Source: Cristatella mucedo (Eukaryota; Bryozoa; Phylactolaemata; Cristatellidae). Taken from it: DNA of 64,000 nucleotides. The first letter of the stretch is position 1; each line of letters begins with the position of its first letter. Under the pieces are notes generated by a model. It saw only the letters and a program-made list of their open reading frames with translations, ran no database searches and was not told the origin of the DNA. The position numbers were made by a program, and so were the translations under genes. Below, piece after piece: positions 1-11,640 of the stretch. Location of the stretch: NCBI GenBank assembly GCA_009760855.2, contig WPIO01000003.1, forward strand, positions 7,167,001 to 7,231,000, written 5' to 3'.

Positions 1-1880
1 CCAGACCAAACTCCGCCAGCAATGTCCACACTTGGAAGCTTCTATTTTTCAGATAATAATGGAGCAGAGCTGTGCAACGAAATATGTGACTGCAAAATAC
101 TTCTTGCCACACGTCACGACTCGGCACTAAAGACATCACTGGAACTCACGTCTTGCATTGTCAGTAAAGTGCTACCTAATTAGAGAGTTGCCTTGCAAGT
201 TCTTCTCACCCCAGCTGTGTCAGTTACTTGTTGTGAACATTCCTTTAGCTGAAGATAATCCTGTCTTACCTGAAAGCGTAAATGGGATAAGATCGACTCT
301 CTGATTTGGCCTTCTTAAGCATACAGAAAGAAGCACTAGAAAATATTGACTTTAAATCGTTATAGATCAGCTTTCCGCGTTCAAGGCCAGAAAAATTCAC
401 CCAAGGTAAAGCTGAGATATCTACCTTGTAAATTTACTACAGTTGATACAAATTTCCCGAATTGATATGCCAGCTAGCACGTTTTTTGCACCTCTTCCGT
501 GGCGAAGCTATTTTGCAGCAATTTTTGACAAGGGGAGGGGGCACCATTTGTAGCTCTGTCCCCGGGTGCCAAAGGTCTCACCACGCCTCCACTATTAGGA
601 GTCGTTTTCTAAGACTAGATAAATATGACTTCTCCAATAGTCAAGAAGGATTGCTCAGTGTGTGGCTCAAACGGAATAAGACGTTGGCATGCTGAAGCAG
701 CAGGGCTATTAGCAGTTCCTGAGCTACAATCATTCGTAACCGGAAATGTCGAAATGTGTGGCCAAGACCTCAATACAATCCACCTGCAGTGATGGCTTGG
801 TTCTTATACTCTCTGCTCTCGCCCGTGGAAAAATGCGGCCTTTCCGCGCTGCGTAAAATGCAGCTATACATTAACGACGTGGACTCTTCCTATCAAAGAC
901 TAGGCGTTCTTGACTGCAGGAGGTGCTATTACTTCGCCAGCGCACGTGCGTTCATCTGGGTGGCTCCTGTCGCTCGCGAGCCGTCCGTCGAGGAGCTACT
1001 TTCTCTGACATTTGGTCACGTGGCAGCGAGGTTTGGCTCCCTTTGCGAGAGCGCTGCGCTCCGCGGTGTTGCGTTACAGTGTCTCCGGCGGCGGCTGTTC
1101 TTGTGGAGTCTCGCGGAGACACAGAGCGGACGTGAGCGGTGAACAAGACTCGATCTTTATTCCCTCAGCGGGTACATATACGAGCGGGTTGACTCACCAC
1201 AGATAGGGGAATGTATCTGTGGTGGGCCACAAGTTTACATTAAAGGCTGGGACGTTGCACCAAATCAATTGCCCAACCACCCTGTTGCAGATGGGGCATA
1301 CATCAGTAGCCAATGGTGCTGCACTAATTACACTAGCAGAAGCAGCAGGCTCGCACAACGTCGGCAAACACCTCAGCTCCGGGACCGCTGCACCGTGTTC
1401 GTAAATAAACGGCACTTTGCTGGCAGTAAAAAGGACGCAGCCATTTTGCGGCTCGGGTGTAGCGTAAAATGTTTGACTTAGAAAAACTAAAGACCGAGGT
1501 CTTTTGCAAAGTATCAGCGATTAATTAACCTTTACCAATGAGTCTGTATCATTTCTGGGCACACTGCTTCTCAGACCTACGGAAGGCAATGCGCTTCTAC
1601 CGAAGCCGTCGATTTAAGCAAGCAATGCTGCCGTGGTTGTTGAATAAACATTTGTGTAAATTTTTCAATTAGAATAAGCTAAAAATAAAATAAAATGTGC
1701 TCTCACTTCAATCAGTCTCAGCATGAAATGGCTGCTCGAGCTAAGTTCGAAAGGGCAGGATTCGGCGGTGAGGCTGAAAAGACAGAGGTATTAAGAATGG
1801 AAATTCAGATCGTAAGCCATTGAACCAGGTAATTCCTAAAAATTCTGCACTGTCATAGACTCAAACATTTTTCAGATACT
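1..1880. other. No gene recognised
   Basis: Unique AT-rich sequence with a GC-rich patch (about 930-1140). Short frames have no recognisable domains. A hairpin lies at 1195-1224, and minus-strand 1202-1067 looks weakly like a short LTR. Confidence 0.5.
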
Positions 1881-1892
1881 ATTTATCTGTTT

Positions 1893-2318
1893 ATGAACCC
1901 CTGCACATATCGGGCATGTAAAGAGCAGTCGAATGGCAACAGTCGGGTACGCATTTTAGTACCCTCGAAGCAGTCTTTCGAATCGATGGCCTTGATTTCA
2001 CCCGAAAACAAGCTACTGATACTGAAAGTAGTCTATCGCCTACCTGGTACCAAGTCCTCCTCTATCTCAGATTTCTCCGATCTCATTTCTATTCTTTGTA
2101 CAAGAAATCGATCCCTCCTTGTTATCGGCGATTTCAACATTTACTTTGATAACTTATCTGATGCATTCAGCACTGAATTTCGTGTATTGAATGACTCATT
2201 GTCTCTTGTAGCTCACGTACATGGCCCTACTTACGTCAAGGGTCACACACTCGACCAAATTTTCTCATACAACTGCAATTTAGTCATCACCAACTATTAC
2301 CAAATCCTGCTTATCTGA
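1893..2318 (+). pseudogene. LINE-A endonuclease domain fragment
   Basis: A 141-residue frame matches the C-terminal half of the exonuclease/endonuclease/phosphatase fold of L2/CR1 LINEs. Visible blocks are LLILKVVYRLPGTK, SLLVIGDFNIYFDN (the catalytic GDFN block), HGPTYVKGHTLDQIFS. The N-terminal half with the catalytic Glu is absent. The domain would nick target DNA in a living element. Confidence 0.75.
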
Positions 2319-2942
2319 CCACATGAAGATCTCATTCAGTCTACAATGCGTGCCCTCATCCTCCACTAAAATTACCTGTGAATCACTAAACCTCAAGACC
2401 CTTGACAGCGATGCTGTCCTTGCGAGAACATTTGCTTCGCCTCTGCTGCTCAGTTCCCCATACAATCTGTCATCATTGGTAGATAGTTACAACACGACAC
2501 TAGCTGACATGCTCGACGAGTTTGCACCTATGACTAAGCGCATTGTGCGCCCTCACCAGCCTATGGTTTACCACAGACATTAAACTAGCCAGGTCTACTA
2601 AGTACAAGCTTGAAAAATAATACAAAAGATAATGACTGACTGTCCACCGACAGGCATATGAAGACTACTGTAAGTCGTACCAATCGATCCTTGCAAAGGC
2701 CGAGTCTAACTTCTACAAAAATATTGTTGAATCACAGATGCACAATCCAAAAATACTGATGTCGACGATAAACCATCTCCTCAATCGCTCCCAGGTTAAC
2801 TCCTTACCAAACGATCCCAGTTATGATCTATCTGATCGCTTCCCTAACTTCTTTGTCCAAAAGATAGACAAGGTCAGGGGGTTCATCCCTACTATGGCAG
2901 CAGCCCCTGGAATGCTGTCCCTCAATTCCTTGCAGCACCTCA

Positions 2943-3494
2943 GTGTCTACATTCAAACAGGTCAGTAGTGACCTCGTCCTGAGGTTCATATCCCAATCAA
3001 AGAAGACAATAAGTCCTTCTGACCCTACTCCCACTGTCCTGCTCCTACGTTGCATGGATTTGCTGGGGCCATGCATAACTGACATCATTAATATGCCATT
3101 AGCCTCAAGTCATGTCCCTGCACCTTTCAAAAAAGGTGCAGTCAGGTCACTACTCAAGAAAGCGACACTCGACCAAGAGAACTTAAGCAACTTCCGCCCA
3201 GCCTCCCTACCATTCCAATCAAAGACACTGGAACGGGTTGTGGCGGACCAGCTGAACTCATATATTGAAACTTCAAACCTAGCTAGTAAGTTGAATTCTG
3301 GCTTTAGAGCTAATCCACCAACAGAATCAGCATTGCTTAGGGTGTACAACGACTTGCTTAAGAATGCAGACATAGGAAGAGTGTCTCTGCTTGTTTTGCT
3401 TGATCTTTCGGCAGCTTTTGATACTATCGATTCCCAAGCCTTACTTGAGCACCTCTCATCCCGCCTGGGAATTACTGGCACTGCATTGCAATGA
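2943..3494 (+). pseudogene. LINE-A reverse transcriptase, first part
   Basis: The frame carries the RT fingers and palm up to motif A: FKKGAVRSLLKKATLDQ, LSNFRPASLPFQSKTLER, LNSGFRANPPTESALLRV, LLVLLDLSAAFDTIDSQALL. The first catalytic Asp (DLSAAFD) is preserved. The frame ends shortly after LGITGTALQ, and reading then continues through stops to SNESLKYGV near 3580, where a later insertion splits the motif-B region. Confidence 0.8.
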
Positions 3495-3579
3495 TTCAGG
3501 TCCCATCTCACAAGGGAGACTCCAGAATATTGATGTGAATGGACAGAGATTATCCAATGAATCTCTAAAATATGGGGTC

Positions 3580-4050
3580 TAGTCTACCTATCAGATCTAC
3601 TTCCCCACCAGGTTAAGTATCGTAGCACCCGCTTTTCGGAAACTAACTATTTACCCATCCATACCTCGTACAAACCTCAAATCCTTTGGAGACCGTGCTT
3701 TTAGTTCGTATGCTCCCAAAGCTTAGAACTCATTCCCGACTTCTGTCACGACATCCTCTGACTTGACCACATTAAGAAAAAAATAAAAACGCACCTATTT
3801 ATCACAGCATTTAGTGGGTCCCTGTGATTCGTCATATTCGTGCTTATGCGTGCTGACATCGTTGCATGCTGCCAATTACTACACTTGCATGCTGACCCTG
3901 TGCATGTCACCCCTAATCATGTCATTCATGTTGTTTATCAAGCACGATACCACTCACTACTCGATCGCGTCTCCTTTGCAGCAAATGTATGTACAGTTCC
4001 TAGAAAGAGATTGAGTTCTCCGAGGGCGCTTTATCAAGTGAATTATTACT
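3580..4050 (+). mobile_element. LINE-A 3' tail inserted in a LINE-A RT
   Basis: The segment begins inside the C-terminal coding region (YLSDLLPHQ-like), continues through FSETNYLP, the 3' UTR (GCTGACCCTGTGCATGTCACC) and ends GGGCGCTTTATCAAGTG followed by ATTATTA. The RT flanks read SLKYGV on the left and PQDSMLGPALF on the right, which joined make the normal motif-B order. It therefore landed after the host copy was already in place. Confidence 0.75.
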
Positions 4051-4066
4051 AGTACCTCAGGACTCC

Positions 4067-4378
4067 ATGCTCGGTCCCGCTCTTTTCATCGTTTATACTC
4101 TTTCTCTTGCCAATGTTATTGCCAAGCACAATCTAGGCTTTCATATTTATGCGGGTGATGCTCAGTTGAACAATTGCTTTGATCCCTCCCAGCCCTCGAA
4201 CAGGTCGAATTCTCTCAACTCCCTTGCTGCATGTATTGATGACATCGGCACAGGTATGACAGCAAATTTTCTTAAATTGAATTATGATAAAACCAACTTA
4301 ATAGTTATGGGCAAACCAAGTATGATTCAGAAATTGGACAGGCTAACGTTCAAGATAAAAATTTATCAAGTGTGTTAA
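4067..4378 (+). pseudogene. LINE-A reverse transcriptase, second part
   Basis: Continuation of the RT: MLGPALFIVYTL (motif B), GFHIYAGDAQLNN (motif C, YAGD in place of YADD, so one catalytic Asp is lost), LNSLAACIDDIGTGM, FLKLNYDKTNLIVMG. The sequence then fuses to the element's terminal TTTATCAAGTG, showing a deletion of everything between. Confidence 0.75.
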
Positions 4379-4400
4379 TATTATTATTGTATTCCGGCAA

Positions 4401-6889
4401 ATTCGGGGAACTGGCTATCGCGTGGCTGCACTAGTGTGTGCTGCGAAACGAGTTTGCACCGGGGATGCTCGCAATTTAAAGATTCTTAAGGATTGAAAAC
4501 AAATTAAATTAAGAAAAAAAATTGCACTAAAAGAGACTGCCGCGCTACTTTACCTAAGATAGTAGATAGTTTGGAGGAGTGTCGTAGCCGTATCCGGTCA
4601 TAATGGCGCTCTTTCGCGAAACATCGAGGTACTTAAGCACGCGTCTCGCCGTGATAGCCCGGCTTAAACATTGTTAAAGTAAGTAACCAATGACACTCGT
4701 TTATGCCGGGTGGGGTAGCCAGGTTAGTCAGAAGTATGGTACTAGTAATGATAATAATGATAATAACAGGTAGCTTTTATAGCTTTAACGTAGTCTAATA
4801 CAACTGTATCTCCAACAAGGCGCTTTACAACTTGCTGCGAGAGAATCAATCCCAAAGAATCGGCGAATTGCAAGCACAGAAAAGCAAAGCAGTTTCATGT
4901 TTAGGTTAGTATGCTAAAGCAAGCATGACCGTGCATTAAATGAGCGAAGGGAAATGTGCTCTGAACAGCGTCTGCGTCTTTAGCTGAGAATGAGATTATG
5001 CCTGGACAGAGGTGCATTGGTTCAACATCATGGGCTAACGCTCGTTTTGGTGTTTCAAGCCAAATGGGTTTCAATATTGAGTTGGATATGCACCCAGGCT
5101 AGGTTCGGTTGGCTGGGACAGGACGGCTGTAATGTGGTAAGGGTCACCGGCTAGGCCGGAGTCAGACCTAGGGGCATGGCCGGATGTGCGGTGACGAGAG
5201 GTCACCGGGGCTCTTGGGGAACGGGAGTTGGCCGAGTAAGTCGTGGTGTTGGAGGCTCCCGGTCTCGCCGAGCTATACATCTGGAGGTTGTAGGCGTGCT
5301 CCGGCGATGCGGCCACGCACGCAAGGCAACGAGTGCCCAAGGCCCAAGCGGAGCTAGGTAGCACGCTCGTTGTTGTGACTTGTATATTCCGCGTTCCCCG
5401 TGTAGCGTGTTAGTTACCCCCGTGAGTTGACGTCTTTCGGAGGAAGCTCTTGACTGTGGTAGACGTCGACTCCAACTAGCCAAGCAGTAACTCAGCTAGG
5501 CGGATCTTTTACGGCGTACGATCGTAATGTTGGAACGGAGCCGGTACAGCAGCGGAACTGCGGAAGCCGACTGATCAACTAGCACGCTTGTTCGCGCTTG
5601 CTTCGTGGTCTCGCGCCCCTATAGTTTACTTTGTGTAGGATCCACCATTAGACTTGTTTAGTTCCCTGTTGTTGACGCATGCGATGTTATATAAAGAAGT
5701 CTAACCTGCCGGCCGCTCGTCTTACCCAAGCTCAGCGGCGTGGCCTGAGTATGGCGGGGCTTGGCGGGAAATAGCCTTTGACCACAGGGAACTCGGCTAC
5801 AGATGTGCGAGTTTTCTGGGCTTCCTTTCTAATGCACGCGCGAACTACGTTGCAGCTGCTGCCTAAAGTGTTCTTGTACCTTGATATTATAAGTTATGGA
5901 TACTACTGAACCAATTATTTGCTCCTTCCGTTGCCAGGATTTATTTTCGTCAGGTTTCGTGCTCATACGTAGGCATATCGTAAGTGCCATTTCGTAAAGT
6001 CGCGTTCAAGTAAGGCGAATGAGTGGGCGTGTGTCCAGGTTTTGAACATTACCGAAGCAGATTTGCTCAACTACTTATTAGCCTCGATAAGTGGCCATTG
6101 TCAGAGAGCTCCGGCTTGCCGAAGTAGGCGTTCCTGGTGGGACGTTTGATTCGCCGGCTGCGGTATAGGGAGGCCAATCGCATCGAGAGTTGCAATTACA
6201 TCGTTAGAAGTTCGCCCGGGTGCGCAGGTAATGCCGGGGCTACGTGGCACTGCTTGCGCTGCACCTGCGCCTGTCTGCGTCCGGGTCTTGGCTGTTGGCT
6301 CTGTGGCTGCTTGGGTAGCTGCTTCGGTGCTGCCTATCGGTGGTTAAGGGCCTTTTTCCAGGAGCGAGTTTGCACAAGAACCGGCTTGCGTTACGCTCGC
6401 TCGCTAAATGCTCCTTATTCTCGAAGAGGGCGAGACAGGATGAGCGTGAGAGTTCTCTATGCATCGCATGGACGCCAGTACAAGCAAGTGCCGATTGCTA
6501 ACGCGTAGAAGCTTCATTTCGGTTGCTGGTCGTTGCGAAAGTCAGATGGACGTCGCGTGGCCAGTTTCATTGCTAGATCGACTCTCATGTATGCGTTAAA
6601 CGGCCTATAGAAGAATTTCTTGGCTAAGTTTTGATCTTCCTCATGATTACGGCATCTTAATACAGGTGCTGGAGCCCCGTTTTTTGGCGATCGACTTCAG
6701 CTAATGAGGAGCAAGTAGCTTAAAGGACGTGACTGCTTTGTCTCCCAGGCGTTGTTTTTGGAACTAGTGCAAATCGTAAGACATTGCCTTTTCTGTCTAT
6801 TGCGTTTTTGCTTCAGAAACCTGGAAATCACACCCGACTAACGTCAGTCACGACAAACCCTAAAATAAAATATGGAATACAAGAATAAT
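4401..6889. other. No gene recognised
   Basis: Unique sequence; moderately GC-rich from 5.1 to 6.5 kb. Short frames on both strands lack domains. Confidence 0.5.
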
Positions 6890-7172
6890 TGGAAAATAAG
6901 CTAACACACACATGTTTTTGACAGAATTTTGTGGGTCTTTGTGTATTGTCCTTCGTGTGCCTATGCCCGCTGACACTATGCATGCTGCCACTAACCACAT
7001 ATACATGTTGATAATGTGCATATCGTCGCAATAATGTTTTGCTTGTTGACATTTCGCATATTAACTCTGATCGTTTAAATCAAGCTTTCTTTACAGCAAA
7101 TGTAAAGAGCCTAGAAAAAGATTAATTTCTCTGCGGGAGCTGTATACTATGTTATTATTATTATTATTATTA
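6890..7172 (+). mobile_element. LINE-A 3' tail fragment
   Basis: The 3' UTR of LINE-A is recognisable: CATGCTGCCACTAACCACAT, CAGCAAATGTAAAGAGCCTA, a degenerate AGATTAATTTCTCT hairpin and terminal (TTA)n at 7152-7172. More diverged than most other copies. Confidence 0.75.
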
Positions 7173-10100
7173 GGAATAATCGGCTGGCACAAATGTCAAC
7201 TTGAATTTGCAGCACGATAAAAAACCAAAGGAATATACCTAGAGAGAGACTCGGCGCTTATTTTATGTGTATTTAATCTGACAGGCACTAACTTGATTAA
7301 AGGCGTTTGTTCAGTAGCTCGGTGCGGCAGCTAGCGTTCTCTAGAGGCTGATCACGTGACGCGGTGTTTACTTATGGACTCATACTCACACGGCTCACGT
7401 ACACATGTGCTCAAGCTAATACATATACACATGAATGTACGCACAAGCACGCGCCGAACAAACGCTCGTTACACAAGCACGAGCCGAGAACACACTCACG
7501 AGCTGATTAACTTCACGCTAGGCCGGCTTTATGTGCCTCTCAGGTGAAGTATAATTCATTCATTTATATAGTAGTAGTGCGTCCCGTCAAAGATTCGGAT
7601 ATGTCGTCTGCTCGTTTCTGCGTACAACCGTATTTACGTTATTGTCTTAGGGAACACGGGACAAAGTTGTTCTGTCTATGATGGCAAGTGTCTCCTGTTG
7701 ACGCTGCTGATTTACTGAATGAGAAAATCAGCAGCGTTCGGCGATAAATGTACGAATTAGACATCTATGCGCGATATCTCCAGCATTAGAGCCGAATACA
7801 ATAGGCACTCCATGACCTGTTTTCTAAGTATGTGAAATGGCTATATTAATGACTGCCCTCCTCGGGGTTGCACGATTAAGTCCGCTTGACATTGGATAAG
7901 TACACCTTTGCCAACTTCTCAATGAGAGCACAGATTCATCGACTTAACGAGAAGAACAAAAGTTCAAAAGCACACCTGACTGACGTTGATGTTTACCCGT
8001 TCAGTGACAGCACGCAAGGCTGCCACGCAAGCCAGAAAATAAACGGACCAGAAATAAATTGACTTCATGTTCGGGAAATATAGCTCTTTGACCGGTTAAA
8101 GTTCGTCAGACGCCGTCGCCTTGAGCTTGTATTTTTCGCAGCTTTGAAGTTGGCACGATCTTGGTTATTCTGTAAAACATTGAAAGTAAAATCCTGGACA
8201 AATTCTCGTTGAAAGGGACGATGGACAAGGTTAGAAGGGAGCGGCACGAAGTAATGACAATGTTAATGGAATGACACTATCGTTAACATAAAATTAGACA
8301 GCTAATTAATTTACGTAATAAGCACACTTCAGGCAAAATAAAAAGGAGTCGTGATCATCGAGTTCTATTCCTATGTATTTGCCCTAGACGATCGTCCCAA
8401 TTAGTATATAGTGCTGGATTAGCTCGTTGCAGATTTTTCTTCACGTACTGTAGGGCATTCTTATCCAATCGCCTTTATTTGGCAGACTTCTCTGTAATGA
8501 ATTGTGTAGTTGGGCTAAAAGAACTCATCGAATCTAAGAGTCGTTCTATTTAAAAAAAAAGTACCATGGCTAGTGGCTAGTCAACCGCTACGGCCACTTT
8601 CAGCGTCCATTTGATAATAACGATAATTCTTGTCTTTGTGACCTCACAGGATAAAAATGCATGGGGTGTATTGTGCTCTGCCCTAACAACTATTATTATT
8701 GATGCCACTATTACGTTCGAGCAAAGAAGATGGAGATGTCTATAGTAATATTGATTCGGCTTCGAGTATGCTTTCGAAAGTCAATCCATATGATAATTTA
8801 GGTTAGCTAATTAAATCCGTTTGTCCATCATTAATGTCATAATTAAGTTGACATTTTCATGATAACGTAGTCGATCCAACAACGGTAGAGCAATGATGAA
8901 TGTCACAAAAGGAGAGGAGATAATGTCCTAATTTACATATTATCTGCAACGTGCACTCTCATAGTTAATGAAGAAAATAAAAATAATAGAGCTTTCAACA
9001 GTTAAAGATGTTCAAACTAGGTACGGTTTTCAAAGGCTGGCCACGGCATTCCAGCAGCTTCCGCTCTGTGCAATACTCCCGTCAGCGACCACTGGCACTT
9101 CTTGTGCTTTCCAGGTTCCGATTGGCTCAACCAAGTCGGCACATGCAAAGCGGCTCAATGAGTGTAAAGCATAAGTTTCACCAGTTTTTTAAATGGCCGC
9201 GACTTTATAATAGACTCAAAAATTCAGATCCATTAAATTTGTCGGTTGAATATTAGTCAAGATCCGGTATCGGCAGAAGCTGAAAGGAAAAGACGCTCTC
9301 GCCAGCAACAGCAGGCGGGAGCGACGCCAGAACGAGGCCGATGAACGACGTGGTGCCAAGGCTGAGTGAAGGGGAATTTATTTTTCGCCAGAAAAAACCG
9401 GCGCCAGAGAGATTAGTAAAAGACAGAAGAGCCTTGACATATTTGCTAAGCTGAAGCCATTCGACAGTCGCGGCGCCAGCAGCGATTGGCCGGGTAGATG
9501 CCAGAGGAGGCTGCTGAATGGCTGAGGTTCTAGAATCATAGAATCGTGGCTGAGGCTATAGAATCGGAAAGAAAGAGACACTCTCGCCAGCAGCGACCGC
9601 GTGCCTGCAGCGACCACGTGACCGAGCAAGAAGCTGAAGCGCGGCGACGAATTCAGAAGTCAACAATTTCTTGTCATACTCGATGGGCTGACGCCTAGTT
9701 AGTCATTATTATTAGAAATGCTCTACTTTTGAAAACAAATGAAAGAACTATCAAGTAAGCTCGTCAATGACCGGTACGATTTATCACCGTCCACTTAGCC
9801 AGGGTGGTTGACTGCCATGCAAATCGCAAAGACGACATCGAAGTTGGTCACCTATTAGAATTCCACTTGACTACGGGCCGACTTCAATTTGTATAGTATC
9901 TCAGGAAAAGGCCGCCACCAGCCATCGGGACTCTCGAGGCTCCTTTTTCTATTAACGCAGGAACCACAGACTCGGAACGCATAGACTCGGCTAGCGAGGA
10001 AAATAATATCACGCCGATTAAGGAATTTGAGATTCAGAATCAGGAAATGCCATGTATGGCTTATAGCAAAGAGCCACTGACACTATGACACAATTGCCGC
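7173..10100. other. No gene recognised
   Basis: AT-rich unique sequence. A 13-bp hairpin lies at 7701-7737. Around 9275-9320 and 9560-9620 two loosely similar blocks share CTCTCGCCAGCA. Confidence 0.5.
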
Positions 10101-10102
10101 AG

Positions 10103-10213
10103 TGCTGCTTTGGCCCAGTGGGTAGGATGCTCGCCCCGACCAAAGACTAGCCTTGTTCGTGGGCTCGAGCCCCGTGGCATATGTGAAGCGCCTGTTTAGA
10201 GAACTGCATAAAT
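10103..10213 (+). mobile_element. SINE-1 (tRNA-derived), 3'-truncated
   Basis: A-box-like TTGGCCCAGTGGGTAGGATG and B-box GTGGGCTCGAGCCCCGTGGC are followed by the start of the tail (GAAGCGCCTG). The copy stops soon after. The B box is the RNA polymerase III promoter type found in tRNA genes. Confidence 0.7.
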
Positions 10214-10249
10214 TCAACGAAACAGTAACCATTGCGCTTGGCGATTAAT

Positions 10250-10376
10250 ACGAATATAATTCGCTTGTATAGCGCCCCAAGAGAACTTAGTCTCTATTCA
10301 GGCGCTTCAGATATGCCACTGGCGCGAGCCCATGACCTCGGTCAAGGCGAGCACCTTAACCACTGGGCCAAACCTA
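10250..10376 (-). mobile_element. SINE-1 copy
   Basis: Read on the minus strand: tRNA-like head (TTTGGCCCAGTGGTTAAGGT), B box, then the LINE-A-like tail with GCGCC and AGAGACTAAGTTCTCT-type hairpin and GCGCTATACAAGCGAATTAT. Lies 40 bases from another copy in opposite orientation. Confidence 0.75.
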
Positions 10377-10675
10377 TACGTAGATCACAGCTCATATAGG
10401 AGTTTCCCTTAAAAACCACATTAGTTATGTTCATCATGACAATAAAAATGTTATATGTGTAGCACCGTAGGAGAACAAAATCTATTTCTAGGATCATATT
10501 CTGTAAAGAAAGTCCATCAGTAGTTTATAGTAGCAATCTCTCTTAGTCTGATCCTGCAATGGCCCTCCTGAACGCCTGGCGAAGTTTCCAACTGTCAATG
10601 ACTCTTGCAGTTCTTAGCATATCTACATAAGAATAACTTTGCCGTGCGATCCATTCTGAATGCAGCAGTATGCGC

Positions 10676-10806
10676 CGAGCTGGTTTGGCCCAGTGGTTAC
10701 GGTGCTCACTCAGACCACGGTCTGGCCGAAGTCGTGGGCTTGAGTCCCGTGGCATACGTGAATAGCCTGAATAGAGATTAAGTTCTCTTAGGGTGCAAAA
10801 CAAATG

Positions 10807-10836
<30 letters not shown>
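10676..10836 (+). mobile_element. SINE-1 copy ending in (AT)n
   Basis: tRNA-like head TGGTTTGGCCCAGTGGTTAC, B box GTGGGCTTGAGTCCCGTGGC, tail ATAGAGATTAAGTTCTCTTA, then a (TA)n microsatellite at 10811-10836 that probably grew from the SINE's AT-rich terminus. Confidence 0.75.
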
Positions 10837-10837
<1 letters not shown>

Positions 10838-11491
10838 CGTGCGTGCGTGCTTGCGGGCGTGTGATGTGTTACATAGTGACGCTGTGGGTTTCGCAGGATA
10901 TAAGAGTGATGGGCATTATGGAATCTGGTAGGTTCAAAGGATCGACGCTGAGATCGCCAAATACATGGTGAAGCAGGTCAGTGCAGGCATGTTTTTACTT
11001 TAGCGTTGATTGAGCTGTTGCTGGATGTCGGTACACGTGGCAAAACTTGATCCATTGATCCTTCTCCCCAGTCAACATGATCATCATCATACGATGTTTC
11101 CAGACATTTAAACTTTGGGAGAGTCAGCGTATGCAGCGTGTTTTGTCTCTTTTTGACCGGCTGTGCGTGGATGCGTTGTGCTGCTTGTGCCGGCACGCCA
11201 TACACGGTTGCTTATAATGGATGTTGCATGTGGGCCTACGGTTCAGGTCACCAAACCGTGCCGACACAGTTCGAACTGGCTCCATTAGTTTGCTAGATAT
11301 GATAGATATGACTTACGTAGCTGCCTTGCTGCTGTCGTTGCAGTGGACGTTGCTGGATCGATGGTGGAAGACTTTATCGGGCAGCTGGCATTACCAGTAT
11401 AGGACGGCACATTTATTTAGGTGGTAGCCTTTCGGGAGATTTCAGAGCATCGATATTCTGCTCACAATCTATGCCCCCTTGCTGATGTCAT

Positions 11492-11640
11492 CGCATGGTT
11501 TGGCCCAGTGGTTAAGGTACTCCCCCGACAAAGGTCTTGCCGAGGTCGTGGGCTCGAGCCCCGAGGCATAGTATGTAAAGCGCCTGCAGAGAGCTTAAGT
11601 TCTCTTATGGCGCTATACAAATGAATTATATTTATTGCAG
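11492..11640 (+). mobile_element. SINE-1 copy, well preserved
   Basis: Head TGGTTTGGCCCAGTGGTTAA, B box GTGGGCTCGAGCCCCGAGGC, tail AAGCGCCTGCAGAGAGCTTA and GGCGCTATACAAATGAATTA. This is a good reference copy for the family; its tail aligns closely with LINE-A's last 60 bases. Confidence 0.8.

Larger units (their letters stand above)
1880..4400 (+). mobile_element. LINE-A (L2/CR1-type non-LTR retrotransposon), decayed, with nested tail insertion
   Basis: Order of parts: C-terminal half of an apurinic endonuclease domain (1893-2318; VYRLPG, LLVIGDFNIYFDN, GHTLDQIFS), the linker before the RT (2323-2580), RT part 1 (about 2943-3500; LSNFRPASLPF, LLVLLDLSAAFDTID), a foreign LINE-A tail (about 3580-4050), then RT part 2 (4067-4370; LGPALF, FHIYAGDAQL, FLKLNYDKT). 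At about 4360 the RT jumps straight into the family's terminal TTTATCAAGTG..(ATT)n sequence, so the C-terminus is deleted. Motif C reads YAGD instead of YADD. Several stops and frameshifts; non-functional. Confidence 0.8.
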
